The notes: a model not told the origin generated them from the letters alone. A DNA stretch of 64,000 nt from Burkholderiales bacterium (GCA_024235735.1 JACKLU010000004.1:62001-126000); one strand, 5' to 3'; shown: positions 35,336 through 44,714, counted from the first letter of the stretch. Program-made: numbers and translations.

Positions 35336-37405
35336 TCAGAATCGCCATTCAGCGCCGGCGTAAATGCCGCGGGGAACATAAGCGGGGACGAGCGGAATGA
35401 AGTCGGACACCGATTCCTGATGACTGTTCTGGAACAGGTTTTGTCCGACCAGATATAACTCGACGTTACGAACAGGCCTGAAGGATAGCTTGCTGTCCAT
35501 GGTGATATAACCGGGGATGTTGTAAAAATCGACGCTGCTGACATAGCGTAGCCAGAAATTGAATTGCAGCCGTTCCGAAAAATCATGCAGCGAACGTAAA
35601 GAGATATGATGATGCGGGTTTGCCCTGGCCGCACTGCCTGAAGTTGAATCAAGCGTGCTGAGCGGCGAAGTTGACCGGATATGCATATTGAGATAGCTGT
35701 AACTGAGTTGCAGGCGCCAGGTTTCCAGTGGGCGGGAGTCAGCCGAAATTTCTACGCCATAGGTATAACCCGATGCCTGGTTGGTTAATGCAACCGGTAA
35801 TATCAGATGTTGTGGAAAGTTGTTCTGAAAGATGGGTACTCCAGCGGATAAGTCGCGTAACTGGCTATAATCATTAAAGAATGCGGCAATATCAATGGAG
35901 GCCTGAAACGTGAACTGATGCCGGTAACCCAGTTCATAAGCCAGTAATTTTTCCGCGTTGAAACTGGGCGTGCCTTGTACCTGGCTTAAAACCGGGAACG
36001 GTAAGGGATTGACCAGACCCGGTAACGCATTCGTGATTTGAGTATTGAGCCGGATGTCATGTTCCGCCCTGGATGGTGTCCGGACAGCGCGTGAAACAGC
36101 AGCCCAGACTGAATTTTTTGCGTCCGGCATCCACATCAGGCGCGCGTTCGGCTGAATTTCCCAGCCGGAAAAATCGTTGTGGTCGAATCGCGAACCGATG
36201 GTAAACAACAGCTGGTCCGGAATCAGAGTGATTTCGTCACGAACATAAATACCGCCAAGGTGATTGATTTGACCGCGCGGATTGAAGGCGATGGTTTCGG
36301 TATCGTTGATTTTGCTGTGATAGAGCCGGTAATTGGCACCCCAGGTGATGTCGTGGCGTTCGAACAGGGGGAAACGATGCTGGAAATCAATGTCGAAACT
36401 TTCCGTCAGCACGTTTGCCCACGTCAATATGCGATAGTCGCTGATGTCGTAATAGGATTGCAGCATGATCGATGATTTTTCCGACAATTTGCGGTCCCAG
36501 CGCAGGCGAAGATTACCCCCTTTACTGTCGCCTCTCGCGTTGCCGGCCTGAATGATTGGCGCGGCGAGCAGGGTCTTGTCGAGTCTGTCGCCGTGCGCGT
36601 TGTAATAAAAATCACCTTGCAGGGTAAATTGATCGATCCCGCGCGCATGATCCAGGCGGAAACCACCTTTCGCGCTGTGCCAGGCGTCATTGGCGTTGCC
36701 GTCCGTGGTTGTCCGGAACGAGTCGCGGGTAAATGCTTTTGCGTACAGGCGGAAAGGCGTGTCATCATTGATTTTCCCACCATGACGCGCACTGATGAAA
36801 CCCTGCTCAAAACTGCCGCCGCCAGCGCTGAGCAGTGTGCCTTGGGTATCCGCGGCTTTTTTGGTAATAATATTGATTACACCGTTGACTGCATTGACAC
36901 CCCACATGGCTGCTCCGGGTCCGCGGATGACTTCAATCCGTTCGATATCTTCCATGAGCGTATCCTGCTGATCCCACAGAATGCCCGCAAACAGCGGGTT
37001 ATAAACGCTGCGGCCATCCATCAATACCTGCAATTTATTGGCAAACCGGCCATTAAATCCACGTATGCTGATCGACCATTTGTCCGCGTTGATGCGGGAT
37101 ACTTCAACACCCGGCGCCATTCTCAGTGCGTCGGGTATGCTGGTTGCGCCAGAGCGCCGGATATCTTCCTGAGTGATCACAAAAACGGCCGATGAAGTCT
37201 GCGAGAGCTTTTGCGCCTGCCGCGATGCCGTGGTCACTTCAATATTCATCAACTCTTCAATACTCAGATCCATCAAATTGTGGCTGCTGCTTGCAGGTTG
37301 AGGCTGTGCGGAGAAATTACCGGCAATGGAAGTGTTTGCCGTGACAAGGGTAATGAGTGTTGTGATCAGTCTGCTAATATGCAAGGAAAGGCGCATGGGT
37401 TGCAT
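35336..37405 (-). CDS. TonB-dependent outer-membrane receptor, copy 2
   Basis: 689-residue paralogue of the receptor at 32991-35021. The mature N-terminus reads NLMDLSIEELMNIEVTTASR. The plug has VFVITQEDIRRSGATSIPDA, RGFNGRFANKLQVLMDGRSV and IERIEVIRGPGAAMWGVNA. The barrel ends in the aromatic AEWRF. Two in-frame ATGs nine bases apart open the gene. It begins two bases after the upstream YfiR-type stop, so the pair is translationally coupled. Ligand unknown. Confidence 0.9.
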   Translation of the reverse strand: MQPMRLSLHISRLITTLITLVTANTSIAGNFSAQPQPASSSHNLMDLSIEELMNIEVTTASRQAQKLSQTSSAVFVITQEDIRRSGATSIPDALRMAPGVEVSRINADKWSISIRGFNGRFANKLQVLMDGRSVYNPLFAGILWDQQDTLMEDIERIEVIRGPGAAMWGVNAVNGVINIITKKAADTQGTLLSAGGGSFEQGFISARHGGKINDDTPFRLYAKAFTRDSFRTTTDGNANDAWHSAKGGFRLDHARGIDQFTLQGDFYYNAHGDRLDKTLLAAPIIQAGNARGDSKGGNLRLRWDRKLSEKSSIMLQSYYDISDYRILTWANVLTESFDIDFQHRFPLFERHDITWGANYRLYHSKINDTETIAFNPRGQINHLGGIYVRDEITLIPDQLLFTIGSRFDHNDFSGWEIQPNARLMWMPDAKNSVWAAVSRAVRTPSRAEHDIRLNTQITNALPGLVNPLPFPVLSQVQGTPSFNAEKLLAYELGYRHQFTFQASIDIAAFFNDYSQLRDLSAGVPIFQNNFPQHLILPVALTNQASGYTYGVEISADSRPLETWRLQLSYSYLNMHIRSTSPLSTLDSTSGSAARANPHHHISLRSLHDFSERLQFNFWLRYVSSVDFYNIPGYITMDSKLSFRPVRNVELYLVGQNLFQNSHQESVSDFIPLVPAYVPRGIYAGAEWRF

Positions 37406-37406
37406 T

Positions 37407-37985
37407 TTATTGATGCACCTGAGTGGCGAGCTGCAGTAATCTGGAACTGATCATCAACTGCGCATCCCGCGCCGATCTGAGATTGATCTCAAATTTGACT
37501 CTGTTCTGGTCCAGATGCATGGTGATCATGGCGCCCATACTTGCAGCATTTGCGCTATCCGCTATGGTGAGAACCGGTGCGTTCCGTAAAGATTCCAGCA
37601 TGGCTGAGAGCTGCATTTGAGCAGATTGCGAGAAAAAGAACGCCTGACAATGTTTGAGTTCATCCAGTCGAGCGATTCGAATGATTCTAATCGGCGCGTC
37701 GTTGATTGTTTTTTCTTGTAGCGCATCAATCTCACGGCCAAAATGTTCCGCGCCATAAACACACATATTGAACGCTTGTTCGTTCCAGTCAGGCCACTGT
37801 GTAAATGCAAGAAAATTATAGATGAAAGCAGTTTTTACGCGATATTCATCCAATTCGGTTGCCATGGCGGGAGGCGCATACGCCGGGGCGCCGGAAGTCA
37901 GCCCAAGGAGCACGAGCAGAACAGCGTAATTCGGCTTTGTGATGTAGCGGAAAAAGGTTCTCATGGCGAGATCGACAAGCTTCAT
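37407..37985 (-). CDS. YfiR-family periplasmic protein (DUF4154), copy 2
   Basis: 192 residues with the DUF4154 signatures VKTAFIYNFLAFTQWPDW, FNMCVYGAEHFG, CQAFFFSQSAQMQ and PVLTIADSANAASMGAMITM. Export signal at about residues 10-42. Paralogue of the protein at 32395-33003. Here the gene precedes its TonB receptor, whereas copy 1 follows its receptor. Expected to be periplasmic and, by analogy with YfiR, to bind a membrane cyclase; the GGDEF-EAL protein at 40546 is a candidate partner. Confidence 0.85.
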   Translation of the reverse strand: MKLVDLAMRTFFRYITKPNYAVLLVLLGLTSGAPAYAPPAMATELDEYRVKTAFIYNFLAFTQWPDWNEQAFNMCVYGAEHFGREIDALQEKTINDAPIRIIRIARLDELKHCQAFFFSQSAQMQLSAMLESLRNAPVLTIADSANAASMGAMITMHLDQNRVKFEINLRSARDAQLMISSRLLQLATQVHQ

Positions 37986-38267
37986 CGGTTACTTTCCAGG
38001 ATGAAATCGTGTTAGGGTGCACTTATTTTTAATCATAATCCATGCTGTCTGTTCTGCGGAATTCATGGTTTCCAGGGATAGGCTTTGAACAGCTTTCCTT
38101 CATTTTCCATTCATCCCATCACTGTTAAATTGTACACAGCTATGCGCATTTTTGCCTTGGCTATATATCACATGAGTGCTAGATTTTGTTTATTTCTTGC
38201 GCCATAGACTGGATTTTGATGCGTAATGCGCATATTCTGTCCGCCTGATAACGATTCAGATTGACCA

Positions 38268-38738
38268 ATGAGAGAACAATCCGGCTGGGCAAATCCGTTG
38301 TTGTTGACATGGTGCCAATATCTGCTTGACAGCTATACCTACTGGACCGGTCAAGCGCTGATTACCCGCGAGGGTTCACTATTTGATCAGGCGCAGCGTC
38401 TATTCGACAGTCCGTTTGCCGTGGTTTCGCACGGCGTGCAGGAAGATCCGGTGCTTAACTACGGCAATCGGGCGGCGCTGGGCTTGTGGGAGATGGATTG
38501 GGATCGTTTTACGCAAACACCTTCCCGCCTGACAGCCGAGCCGGTAAACCGTGAGGAGCGCGCCCGGATGTTGTCGCAGGCTAAAAAGCAGGGTTATCTG
38601 TCAGGCTACCGTGGAGTCAGAATTTCAAGCACCGGGAAGCGCTTTCTGGTTGAGCAGGCGACGATCTGGGCGATACAGCACCCGAATGGGACGCCGTTGG
38701 GTCAGGGCGCAACGTTTTCCCGGTGGCGGCTTATTTAA
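38268..38738 (+). CDS. MEKHLA-domain protein (intact copy)
   Basis: 156 residues, entirely a MEKHLA domain, a PAS-related fold found free-standing in bacteria and at the end of plant HD-ZIP III proteins. Family features: LLTWCQYLLDSYTYWTGQ, RLFDSPFAVVSHGVQEDPVL, YGNRAALGLWEMDWDRFTQ, SRLTAEPVNREERARM and GVRISSTGKRFLVEQATIW. Probably cytoplasmic and possibly a sensor; its ligand is unknown. A frameshifted paralogue sits at 24808-25255. It stands alone, convergent with the metalloprotease gene. Confidence 0.85.
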   Translation: MREQSGWANPLLLTWCQYLLDSYTYWTGQALITREGSLFDQAQRLFDSPFAVVSHGVQEDPVLNYGNRAALGLWEMDWDRFTQTPSRLTAEPVNREERARMLSQAKKQGYLSGYRGVRISSTGKRFLVEQATIWAIQHPNGTPLGQGATFSRWRLI

Positions 38739-38867
38739 AGCCCTGAATTTTAAAAGATATCCTTGAATCTAAAAACCTCGGTTGATTGTTGTCCGGAATG
38801 GCTAACAGCATGAATAAGTGGAACAACCTGAACAGTTTTTTTACATCGATAAATCATGCGATGGTGT

Positions 38868-40421
38868 TTACAAGGTAAAAACGATGCCGGTTTCGTATAA
38901 ACCGGCCAGATTGATGTTTTCGGCATTGAACTGAGAATCTGCCGCGAGCCATGTTAATTCGGCAATGGACAACGCGTTGCCGCCGAGTTGATCCAGATAG
39001 GGTTGCGCCTGATCCGCAGTCGGTGCGTTGCCGAACAGGTTATGCCATAACAGGTTGACGATTGCTTCCGGTTCATGCGCCCCGGCTGCGTCAAGGGCGA
39101 TTGAAACCAGTTGCTCCAGCGCCAGGCCGTCATCGACATAAACAAGACCAGCTTTTATGAGTTCCTCATTGCGCAGTGATTCCGCACCGAAAACTGTTCC
39201 AAGCAATTTGGCCAGAATGCCGGCATTGCCGCCGATATCGAGCGCAATGCCGGTATCGTCAAATAGTAAACGTTCGACCTCTATCAGCGTATCTTCTCCA
39301 GAATTGCCAGTCTGGTCAGAAACCAGAAAACCATTTTCTGTTTTGCGGAAGGTATAATCGTGCTGTATTCCGCTAAATAGCGCTTTGTCGATGCCTGTTC
39401 CGCCGAGCAGAGTATCGTTGCCCGCCATGCCGATGAAGGTGTCGTCGCCCTCGTTACCCGCCAGGATGTTGTCAAAAGCATTGCCGGAGAGTGTGTCATC
39501 ATGATGACCGCCGCTTGCGTTCTCGATAATCGTGTCAAAGGCGATCCAGATATTGGGTACGGGAATGCTTTCAGTGGCGCTGATTGCGTATACCGTGTCG
39601 CCGATATAGGAGCCTTCGCCTGACTGCAACTGGATAAAAGCCGGTAGATCGCCATCGTAACGGATGGTGTCAATCCCGCCACTGTCCCACAGTGTTTCAT
39701 GGTAGGTCGCGTTGTCGGTATAAAGATAGCTGTCATCGTCCTTGCGATAGTTGCTGTTGGCGCCATAGAGATACTGAATGGCCTGAATATCCAGCGGCAT
39801 CGGCGTGGTTGGATGATAATCAAAAAAGGAGAGCTGATCTCCCGCTATGGCGGAATAGCTCATAATGGTGCGCGACATGGTGTCTTCGCTGACGGGAAAA
39901 TCAGGATCTTCAAACGGGTGTTCAAGTCCTAATGCATGGCCTATCTCATGCAGCATGGTCAGAAAGGAAAAATTGCCTGCCGTCCATTCTCTTGTCGCGC
40001 TGCGGCTCGAATGGTTTATCCAGATGTCGCCGCCCCATGCGCCTGAAGCGGGTAAATAGGTCCATGCCTCGGCATCATCCAGTTCGCTGATTTCGGTATA
40101 AGCGACACGTATATCACCGACGAGATCCTGTGTTTCATCGATTTGAATGAATTGGATATCCGCAACATTCTCCCATTGCCGCAGCGCCGCTCTGAAATCA
40201 GTCTGATTAGTCGGGGAAATGGGTGCGTAAGATGGACTCCAGGGTTCCTCGTCCGGCGCATACCCAAGATAGGGGTGGGGTGACCAGGAAGCATCGTAAC
40301 CCGGGAAGCTGAAGCTGATGAAATTGTCCGCCCAGCGCACTTCGGAAATAATCGAATCAATCAGCCCCAGGCCAGGTTTGTCGAGAAAATCTATTTCACT
40401 GGAAATGAACGGTGTCGGCAT
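38868..40421 (-). CDS. RTX-type zinc metalloprotease (serralysin-like, M10)
   Basis: 517-residue metzincin. Zinc motif TMLHEIGHALGLEHP (HExxHxxGxxH) followed by the Met-turn IMSYSA. A calcium-binding RTX segment comes next (GNAFDNILAGNEGDDTFIGM, then NDTLLGGTG), and then a C-terminal region with AELTWLAADSQFNAENINLAG. That region resembles the DUF4214-like or swiveling-repeat tails of secreted proteins. There is no N-terminal signal peptide, as expected for type I secretion by a C-terminal signal. No type I transporter genes lie in the window. Confidence 0.88.
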   Translation of the reverse strand: MPTPFISSEIDFLDKPGLGLIDSIISEVRWADNFISFSFPGYDASWSPHPYLGYAPDEEPWSPSYAPISPTNQTDFRAALRQWENVADIQFIQIDETQDLVGDIRVAYTEISELDDAEAWTYLPASGAWGGDIWINHSSRSATREWTAGNFSFLTMLHEIGHALGLEHPFEDPDFPVSEDTMSRTIMSYSAIAGDQLSFFDYHPTTPMPLDIQAIQYLYGANSNYRKDDDSYLYTDNATYHETLWDSGGIDTIRYDGDLPAFIQLQSGEGSYIGDTVYAISATESIPVPNIWIAFDTIIENASGGHHDDTLSGNAFDNILAGNEGDDTFIGMAGNDTLLGGTGIDKALFSGIQHDYTFRKTENGFLVSDQTGNSGEDTLIEVERLLFDDTGIALDIGGNAGILAKLLGTVFGAESLRNEELIKAGLVYVDDGLALEQLVSIALDAAGAHEPEAIVNLLWHNLFGNAPTADQAQPYLDQLGGNALSIAELTWLAADSQFNAENINLAGLYETGIVFTL

Positions 40422-40545
40422 GGTTGCTCGTCTGGTGATTGCGTGTGTGGCGTGTGTATTTGGATGAAGTGGTCCGGAAAAATTCAGGATGATGCTTGCG
40501 CAATTTCTGTTTCATGCCATTAGTCATTGCCGACAGCGTTCAGGT

Positions 40546-43368
40546 TCAATCTTCGATATGCGGTTGTCCGATAAAAAAGCCCTGCGCGAAATCAACATTC
40601 AGGTCTTTTAGAATGCGCAGTGTTTCATAGTCTTCGACACCCTCGCCGACAACTTTCTTTCCAAATGCATGCACCATGGTGGTGATTGCATTGACAAAAT
40701 CCCGCTCAGCTTTACTGACCGCAATATGTTGAACAAGCGAACGGTCAAGTTTGACATAGGCCACCGGGAGCTGCTTCAAATAATATAGTGAGCTGAATCC
40801 CGCGCCGAAATCGTCGACAGCAAATTTGAATCCATGTTGAATGATGATGCTCGCGATGCTCGCTGCTTTTTCCATGTCCGCGATAATAGCCGTCTCGGTG
40901 ATTTCAAAGATCAACCGGCCCGGATCGAGATGGTAATCACTGACTGCCTTGGTCAGTAACTGAATCCAGTTGTCATTCACAAAAACCGAAGTTGAAAGAT
41001 TGATTGAAAGCCGTTTTGACGTGTCGGTCACCAGTGTTTTCAATGCCAGTTGTATGACATAGAGGTCAATGTCGTAGGACAGGCCCGAACGTTGTCCGCT
41101 GTCCAGAAATTCACAGGGCAAAACAATGCGGCCGTCTTCCATGCGCAGCCGCAATAAGGCTTCGTGGTAGATAACCTTGCCGGTTGGAATGTCGATGACG
41201 GGTTGCATATAAAAAAATAAGTGATCATCGTTCAGTGCATGAAGCAAAATATCCTTCCAGTAAATTTTTTGCGATAACTGATGCGCGTGTCCCTGATCAT
41301 AGGTAAAAAGCTGTACCTGAGAACGGCCCGCGCGTTTTGCCTCGAACATCGCCATATCGGCATTGGCCATGAGTTCATGCACGTCCGTACCGTGATGCGG
41401 CAGCAGTGCGACGCCGATACTGACGCCAAGCCTGTACCGCTTTTCGCCGTAGGGAAAAACCATGCTTCTGATGCGTTCGATCAATTCCTGGGCAAATATT
41501 TTTGCGCCATTTCCACTGGTATGCGGCATTAATATACCGAATTCATCGCCACCCAGGCGCGCAACGATGTCGGACTTACGCGTCCGTTTCTGTATTTCAC
41601 TGGTGATCAGCCGCAGCAACGCATCGCCCGCCGCGTGTCCGCTGGTGTCATTAATTTCCTTGAAATGGTCCAGATCAAACAGTAGCAGCGCGGAAGTTTG
41701 CAAGTTGCGTTTACTTTCCAGCATGGCGCGGGAGACTTCCTCCTGAAAGCGCCACCGGTTAACCAGACCGGTTAACTGATCGTGATCCGCCAGCCAGCGT
41801 ATTTTGGATTCCGCTTCAACCCGCTTGGTTACATCCAGGCCGACCGACAAAATCGCCGATCCGTCCGCATGTTCGATCATCAACGGCGCATGAACCCATA
41901 CAATCTGATGTTCTTCGTTATCACCCGTGATCAGCGTATGTTCGTGCTCAAGCCGTCTTTGTCCGCTCTGGCTCAGGTTTTTAAGTTGCTTGTGGATCGT
42001 TTTGCTGACTTTCCGGCCGGGGATCAGGTCGGTGAATTTGGTCCCCTGCAACTGGCTGGCGGAAAATCCGGTTAACTGCAAGGCAAATTCGTTGGCCATG
42101 CGGATAACGCCTTCGCGTGTTTGCGTTAAAACCAGTACCTGGGCTGAAGTTAACAGGCCATGAATGAAATCTCTTTCCATCTCGAGTTCCAGGTTTTTCT
42201 TGGCGATGGACTGACTGTTTGCATCGAGTCTTTCGGAAAGCGTCAGGGCGCTGTCATACAAAATGTCAATTTCATCATGCAACAGTTTTGATTTGCGGTG
42301 TGCGGCGAAATAATCACGCACTTGACGGTAGTTTCCGGCGGCAAGCAGCGGAAGCCGGCGCGCAAGTTCCTTGATGCGCTGGGTCGGTATGCCGACGAGA
42401 TAAATTAAGCCCAGTTCGGCAATGACAAGAAAAAGGATGGTTATGATCAATCCCTGCTGAACCGCGTTATCGATCTCATTGAGGCGGTCCGTAACATCCG
42501 AGACAAAAATAATGGCGCCATCGTCGACATTCAGAAAGCCGGGCAGGGGACTGGAGCGAATATCGTAGCTGGCGCGATGCCATTCGACGATTTGACCGTC
42601 CTTGAATGCCAGCGGACTATCGAAGCGCGTTGTCAGGTCATGCAATAGCGGTATGACTTTGTCTGCGTTTGAAATTCCTGCAATGCGGGTGGACCAGCGT
42701 TCCAGAGCATTATCCTGGATACCCCGCTGAAGCGGCATGGTCAGTACGAAATTGGTATTGGTTACGACATTGAATTCAATAATAAAGTCGGCAATGGACT
42801 GACTGATGGCCATGACGCCCATACTGCGGCCCTGCTCTAGTATTGGGACAAAGGCATAAAGCAGGCAGTCCGGCGCACAAACCAGAAGACTGCTGGGTTT
42901 TTCCTCATTCCGCACTTCCGCCACTTTTTGATACAGCCAGGCTTCAACTGCATCTGTGTTGATATTGCCCGATTGCGTCCAGTACCAGGCCAGATTGAGG
43001 TCGGCGGTGAAAAAGCCTATTTCATGAATGTCCAGTTCAAAACCAAGCTTGGTGTAATTTGCATGCGGGGAATTGAGTTCGACGGATTTTTCGAGTTCAG
43101 GATGATCGAGTGCCGCATCGTCATCAAAAATCGATGCCAGCGCACCGCCCAGTCGCTCCAGACGTTCTGTTGTGCGACTCAGTAAAACTTCCACTTGCCG
43201 GTTGAGATACATGACCTCTGTTTGCCGCTGGCGGAGAAACTGTGAAGTCAGATAATGATGGTTTAACAGGTAAAAGGCGGAGCTGAGTCCTATCAGGAGC
43301 AGGCTCACCCACAGGAAACCCTTCCAGTGCAGGCCTAAGAATGGATGTTTCCGTTGACTTATAAACAT
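40546..43368 (-). CDS. Membrane PAS-GGDEF-EAL c-di-GMP enzyme
   Basis: 940-residue inner-membrane protein. First helix about residues 16-36, then a periplasmic sensor region (about 37-305), second helix about 306-330, a HAMP-like linker, and a PAS domain (about 395-520). The GGDEF domain keeps the catalytic motif RLGGDEF (606-610) and the EAL domain keeps EALLRL (736-738), VDDFGAGFSSL and VGEGVED. Both activities therefore look possible on sequence. It controls c-di-GMP level in response to a periplasmic signal. Proximity to two YfiR-type genes is suggestive. It sits upstream of the RTX protease in the same direction. Confidence 0.9.
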   Translation of the reverse strand: MFISQRKHPFLGLHWKGFLWVSLLLIGLSSAFYLLNHHYLTSQFLRQRQTEVMYLNRQVEVLLSRTTERLERLGGALASIFDDDAALDHPELEKSVELNSPHANYTKLGFELDIHEIGFFTADLNLAWYWTQSGNINTDAVEAWLYQKVAEVRNEEKPSSLLVCAPDCLLYAFVPILEQGRSMGVMAISQSIADFIIEFNVVTNTNFVLTMPLQRGIQDNALERWSTRIAGISNADKVIPLLHDLTTRFDSPLAFKDGQIVEWHRASYDIRSSPLPGFLNVDDGAIIFVSDVTDRLNEIDNAVQQGLIITILFLVIAELGLIYLVGIPTQRIKELARRLPLLAAGNYRQVRDYFAAHRKSKLLHDEIDILYDSALTLSERLDANSQSIAKKNLELEMERDFIHGLLTSAQVLVLTQTREGVIRMANEFALQLTGFSASQLQGTKFTDLIPGRKVSKTIHKQLKNLSQSGQRRLEHEHTLITGDNEEHQIVWVHAPLMIEHADGSAILSVGLDVTKRVEAESKIRWLADHDQLTGLVNRWRFQEEVSRAMLESKRNLQTSALLLFDLDHFKEINDTSGHAAGDALLRLITSEIQKRTRKSDIVARLGGDEFGILMPHTSGNGAKIFAQELIERIRSMVFPYGEKRYRLGVSIGVALLPHHGTDVHELMANADMAMFEAKRAGRSQVQLFTYDQGHAHQLSQKIYWKDILLHALNDDHLFFYMQPVIDIPTGKVIYHEALLRLRMEDGRIVLPCEFLDSGQRSGLSYDIDLYVIQLALKTLVTDTSKRLSINLSTSVFVNDNWIQLLTKAVSDYHLDPGRLIFEITETAIIADMEKAASIASIIIQHGFKFAVDDFGAGFSSLYYLKQLPVAYVKLDRSLVQHIAVSKAERDFVNAITTMVHAFGKKVVGEGVEDYETLRILKDLNVDFAQGFFIGQPHIED

Positions 43369-44003
43369 CGCCGCGTGTCGCTTATAGCATGCCGTTTAAA
43401 TTAAAAAATCCCGGAGACCTTTGCACGGCTACTACGCGGCACGATAATGGCGTTAAAATTTTGCGAAAAATGCTCATTTACTCCGTGTAAACTCCGCTTT
43501 TTCGCAAAATTTTGCCTTATTCTCGTACCGCTCATGACGCCGTGCAAAGGTCTTTCCCGGTTTCGCGGGAGAATCCTGCAGAAACACGTGCTAACGATAA
43601 CCTGAGTTTTCAGGAAACTTACGGGCCATCATTACCGGTGAAATACTTTGCATGAATACACCAATAATTCATTGATTACCCGCGGCAAAAAACCGTAGTG
43701 TTTTCCGCTTTGTAGGCATCTGATCCATTGGAAAAAGACTGGAAACACTTTTGCTTGCGGGATGTTATGCTGGCATTCGCCAGACTTGCGTTCGACAGGT
43801 GCTCGGGTTTAAAGCAAAACTATATCTGATTTTCGATTGTTCAGCATGAATCTTTTTTATCGATGAATGCGCGGACAGGACAGGGAATTTGCAACGATTA
43901 TCCAACGGTTGTGAATCAATGCGCGCAGCGGGAAATCATATGTCATTATGGAATTGCAATGCGCTTGGAAACGATTGTTTCCTTTGCTGGCATTCGGTCC
44001 AGC
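43369..44003. other. Long non-coding stretch with MITE copy B
   Basis: 635 bases between the GGDEF-EAL gene and pgl. It contains MITE copy B (43414-43553). The rest is without credible coding sequence, RNA gene or clear promoter; only short palindromes such as CCCGGTTTCGCGGG beside the MITE were seen. It may contain the promoter for the GGDEF-EAL gene. Confidence 0.45.
43414..43553. mobile_element. MITE-like element, copy B (about 140 bp, inverted relative to copy A)
   Basis: Terminal repeats AGACCTTTGCACGG and CCGTGCAAAGGTCT, same inner palindrome as copy A. Read on the minus strand it differs from copy A at only a few positions. CCCGG occurs on both outer sides, but I cannot fix a target duplication. 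It lies upstream of the GGDEF-EAL gene, so it may affect that promoter. Confidence 0.85.
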
Positions 44004-44714
44004 TCAATCGCTTTCAAACACAGTGACAGGAGACAGGCTGCGTTGTAACAGCCAGAGAACGGGAAGTCCCGGATCGGCTTGTTCGGTGAGCTGATCCAAT
44101 AGTCGGCGTTTGCTGGCGCCGGTTGCAACCAGGGCAATCTGTTGGCTCTGGGCGAGTGTTGTCAGTGACAGGCTTATCCGTGGCGGCAGTGTGGGAGCAG
44201 GATTTACAGCAATGCAGGGTGCTTCTGTTGCATTATCCGGCCTTTCATGCAACCTCAGGCAGGGAAACAGCGAAGCGATGTGACCATCCTCGCCAAGACC
44301 GAGGATGGTGAGCGTAAGCGGTTGCGAGATTGTCGCGAGGCGTTGAGAAATTTCAGAAATTGCCTGTTCGGGTGTGTCATGCCGTGTTTTGAGGCTGACA
44401 AAATGGGCTTCTTCCGGCAAGCGATCGAGCAGGTTTTCTTTGACAAGCCGTTCATTTGAGTTTTCCGAAGCGGTATCGACCCAGCGTTCGTCGCTCAAAG
44501 TGATCGTGACGCGGCTCCAGGGCAGTGATTGTTTAGCGAGAACGGGGAGGTAAGCACGTGGCGTGCGTCCCCCCGGGACGACAAGGCTTGCAGTCTGCTG
44601 CTTTTCGATCGCCTGCGATAAAACGCCTGCCGCGTATTCCGCGAAGTCGTGCGCCAGTTCTGTGCTATTGGCAAAAGCGATTCTTTGAATCCTGTCGCGC
44701 ATGATTCTCGTCAC
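44004..44714 (-). CDS. pgl: 6-phosphogluconolactonase (DevB/Pgl type)
   Basis: Hydrolyses 6-phosphogluconolactone in the oxidative pentose phosphate pathway. Family features are LVVPGGRTPRAYLPVLA, TLSDERWVDTASENSNERLVK and LTILGLGEDGHIASLFP. 236 residues, normal. Start is GTG at 44714 inside the stop of the HAD gene (GTGA overlap), so it is translated as the last gene of the 48.8-44.0 kb operon. zwf is not adjacent; its presence in a glycan operon is unusual and leaves open action on another sugar lactone. Confidence 0.88.
   Translation of the reverse strand: MTRIMRDRIQRIAFANSTELAHDFAEYAAGVLSQAIEKQQTASLVVPGGRTPRAYLPVLAKQSLPWSRVTITLSDERWVDTASENSNERLVKENLLDRLPEEAHFVSLKTRHDTPEQAISEISQRLATISQPLTLTILGLGEDGHIASLFPCLRLHERPDNATEAPCIAVNPAPTLPPRISLSLTTLAQSQQIALVATGASKRRLLDQLTEQADPGLPVLWLLQRSLSPVTVFESD

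Noticed and set aside
43554..44003. tRNA or small RNA gene in the long gap before pgl
   Set aside because: No cloverleaf or terminator-tailed structure could be found by eye.
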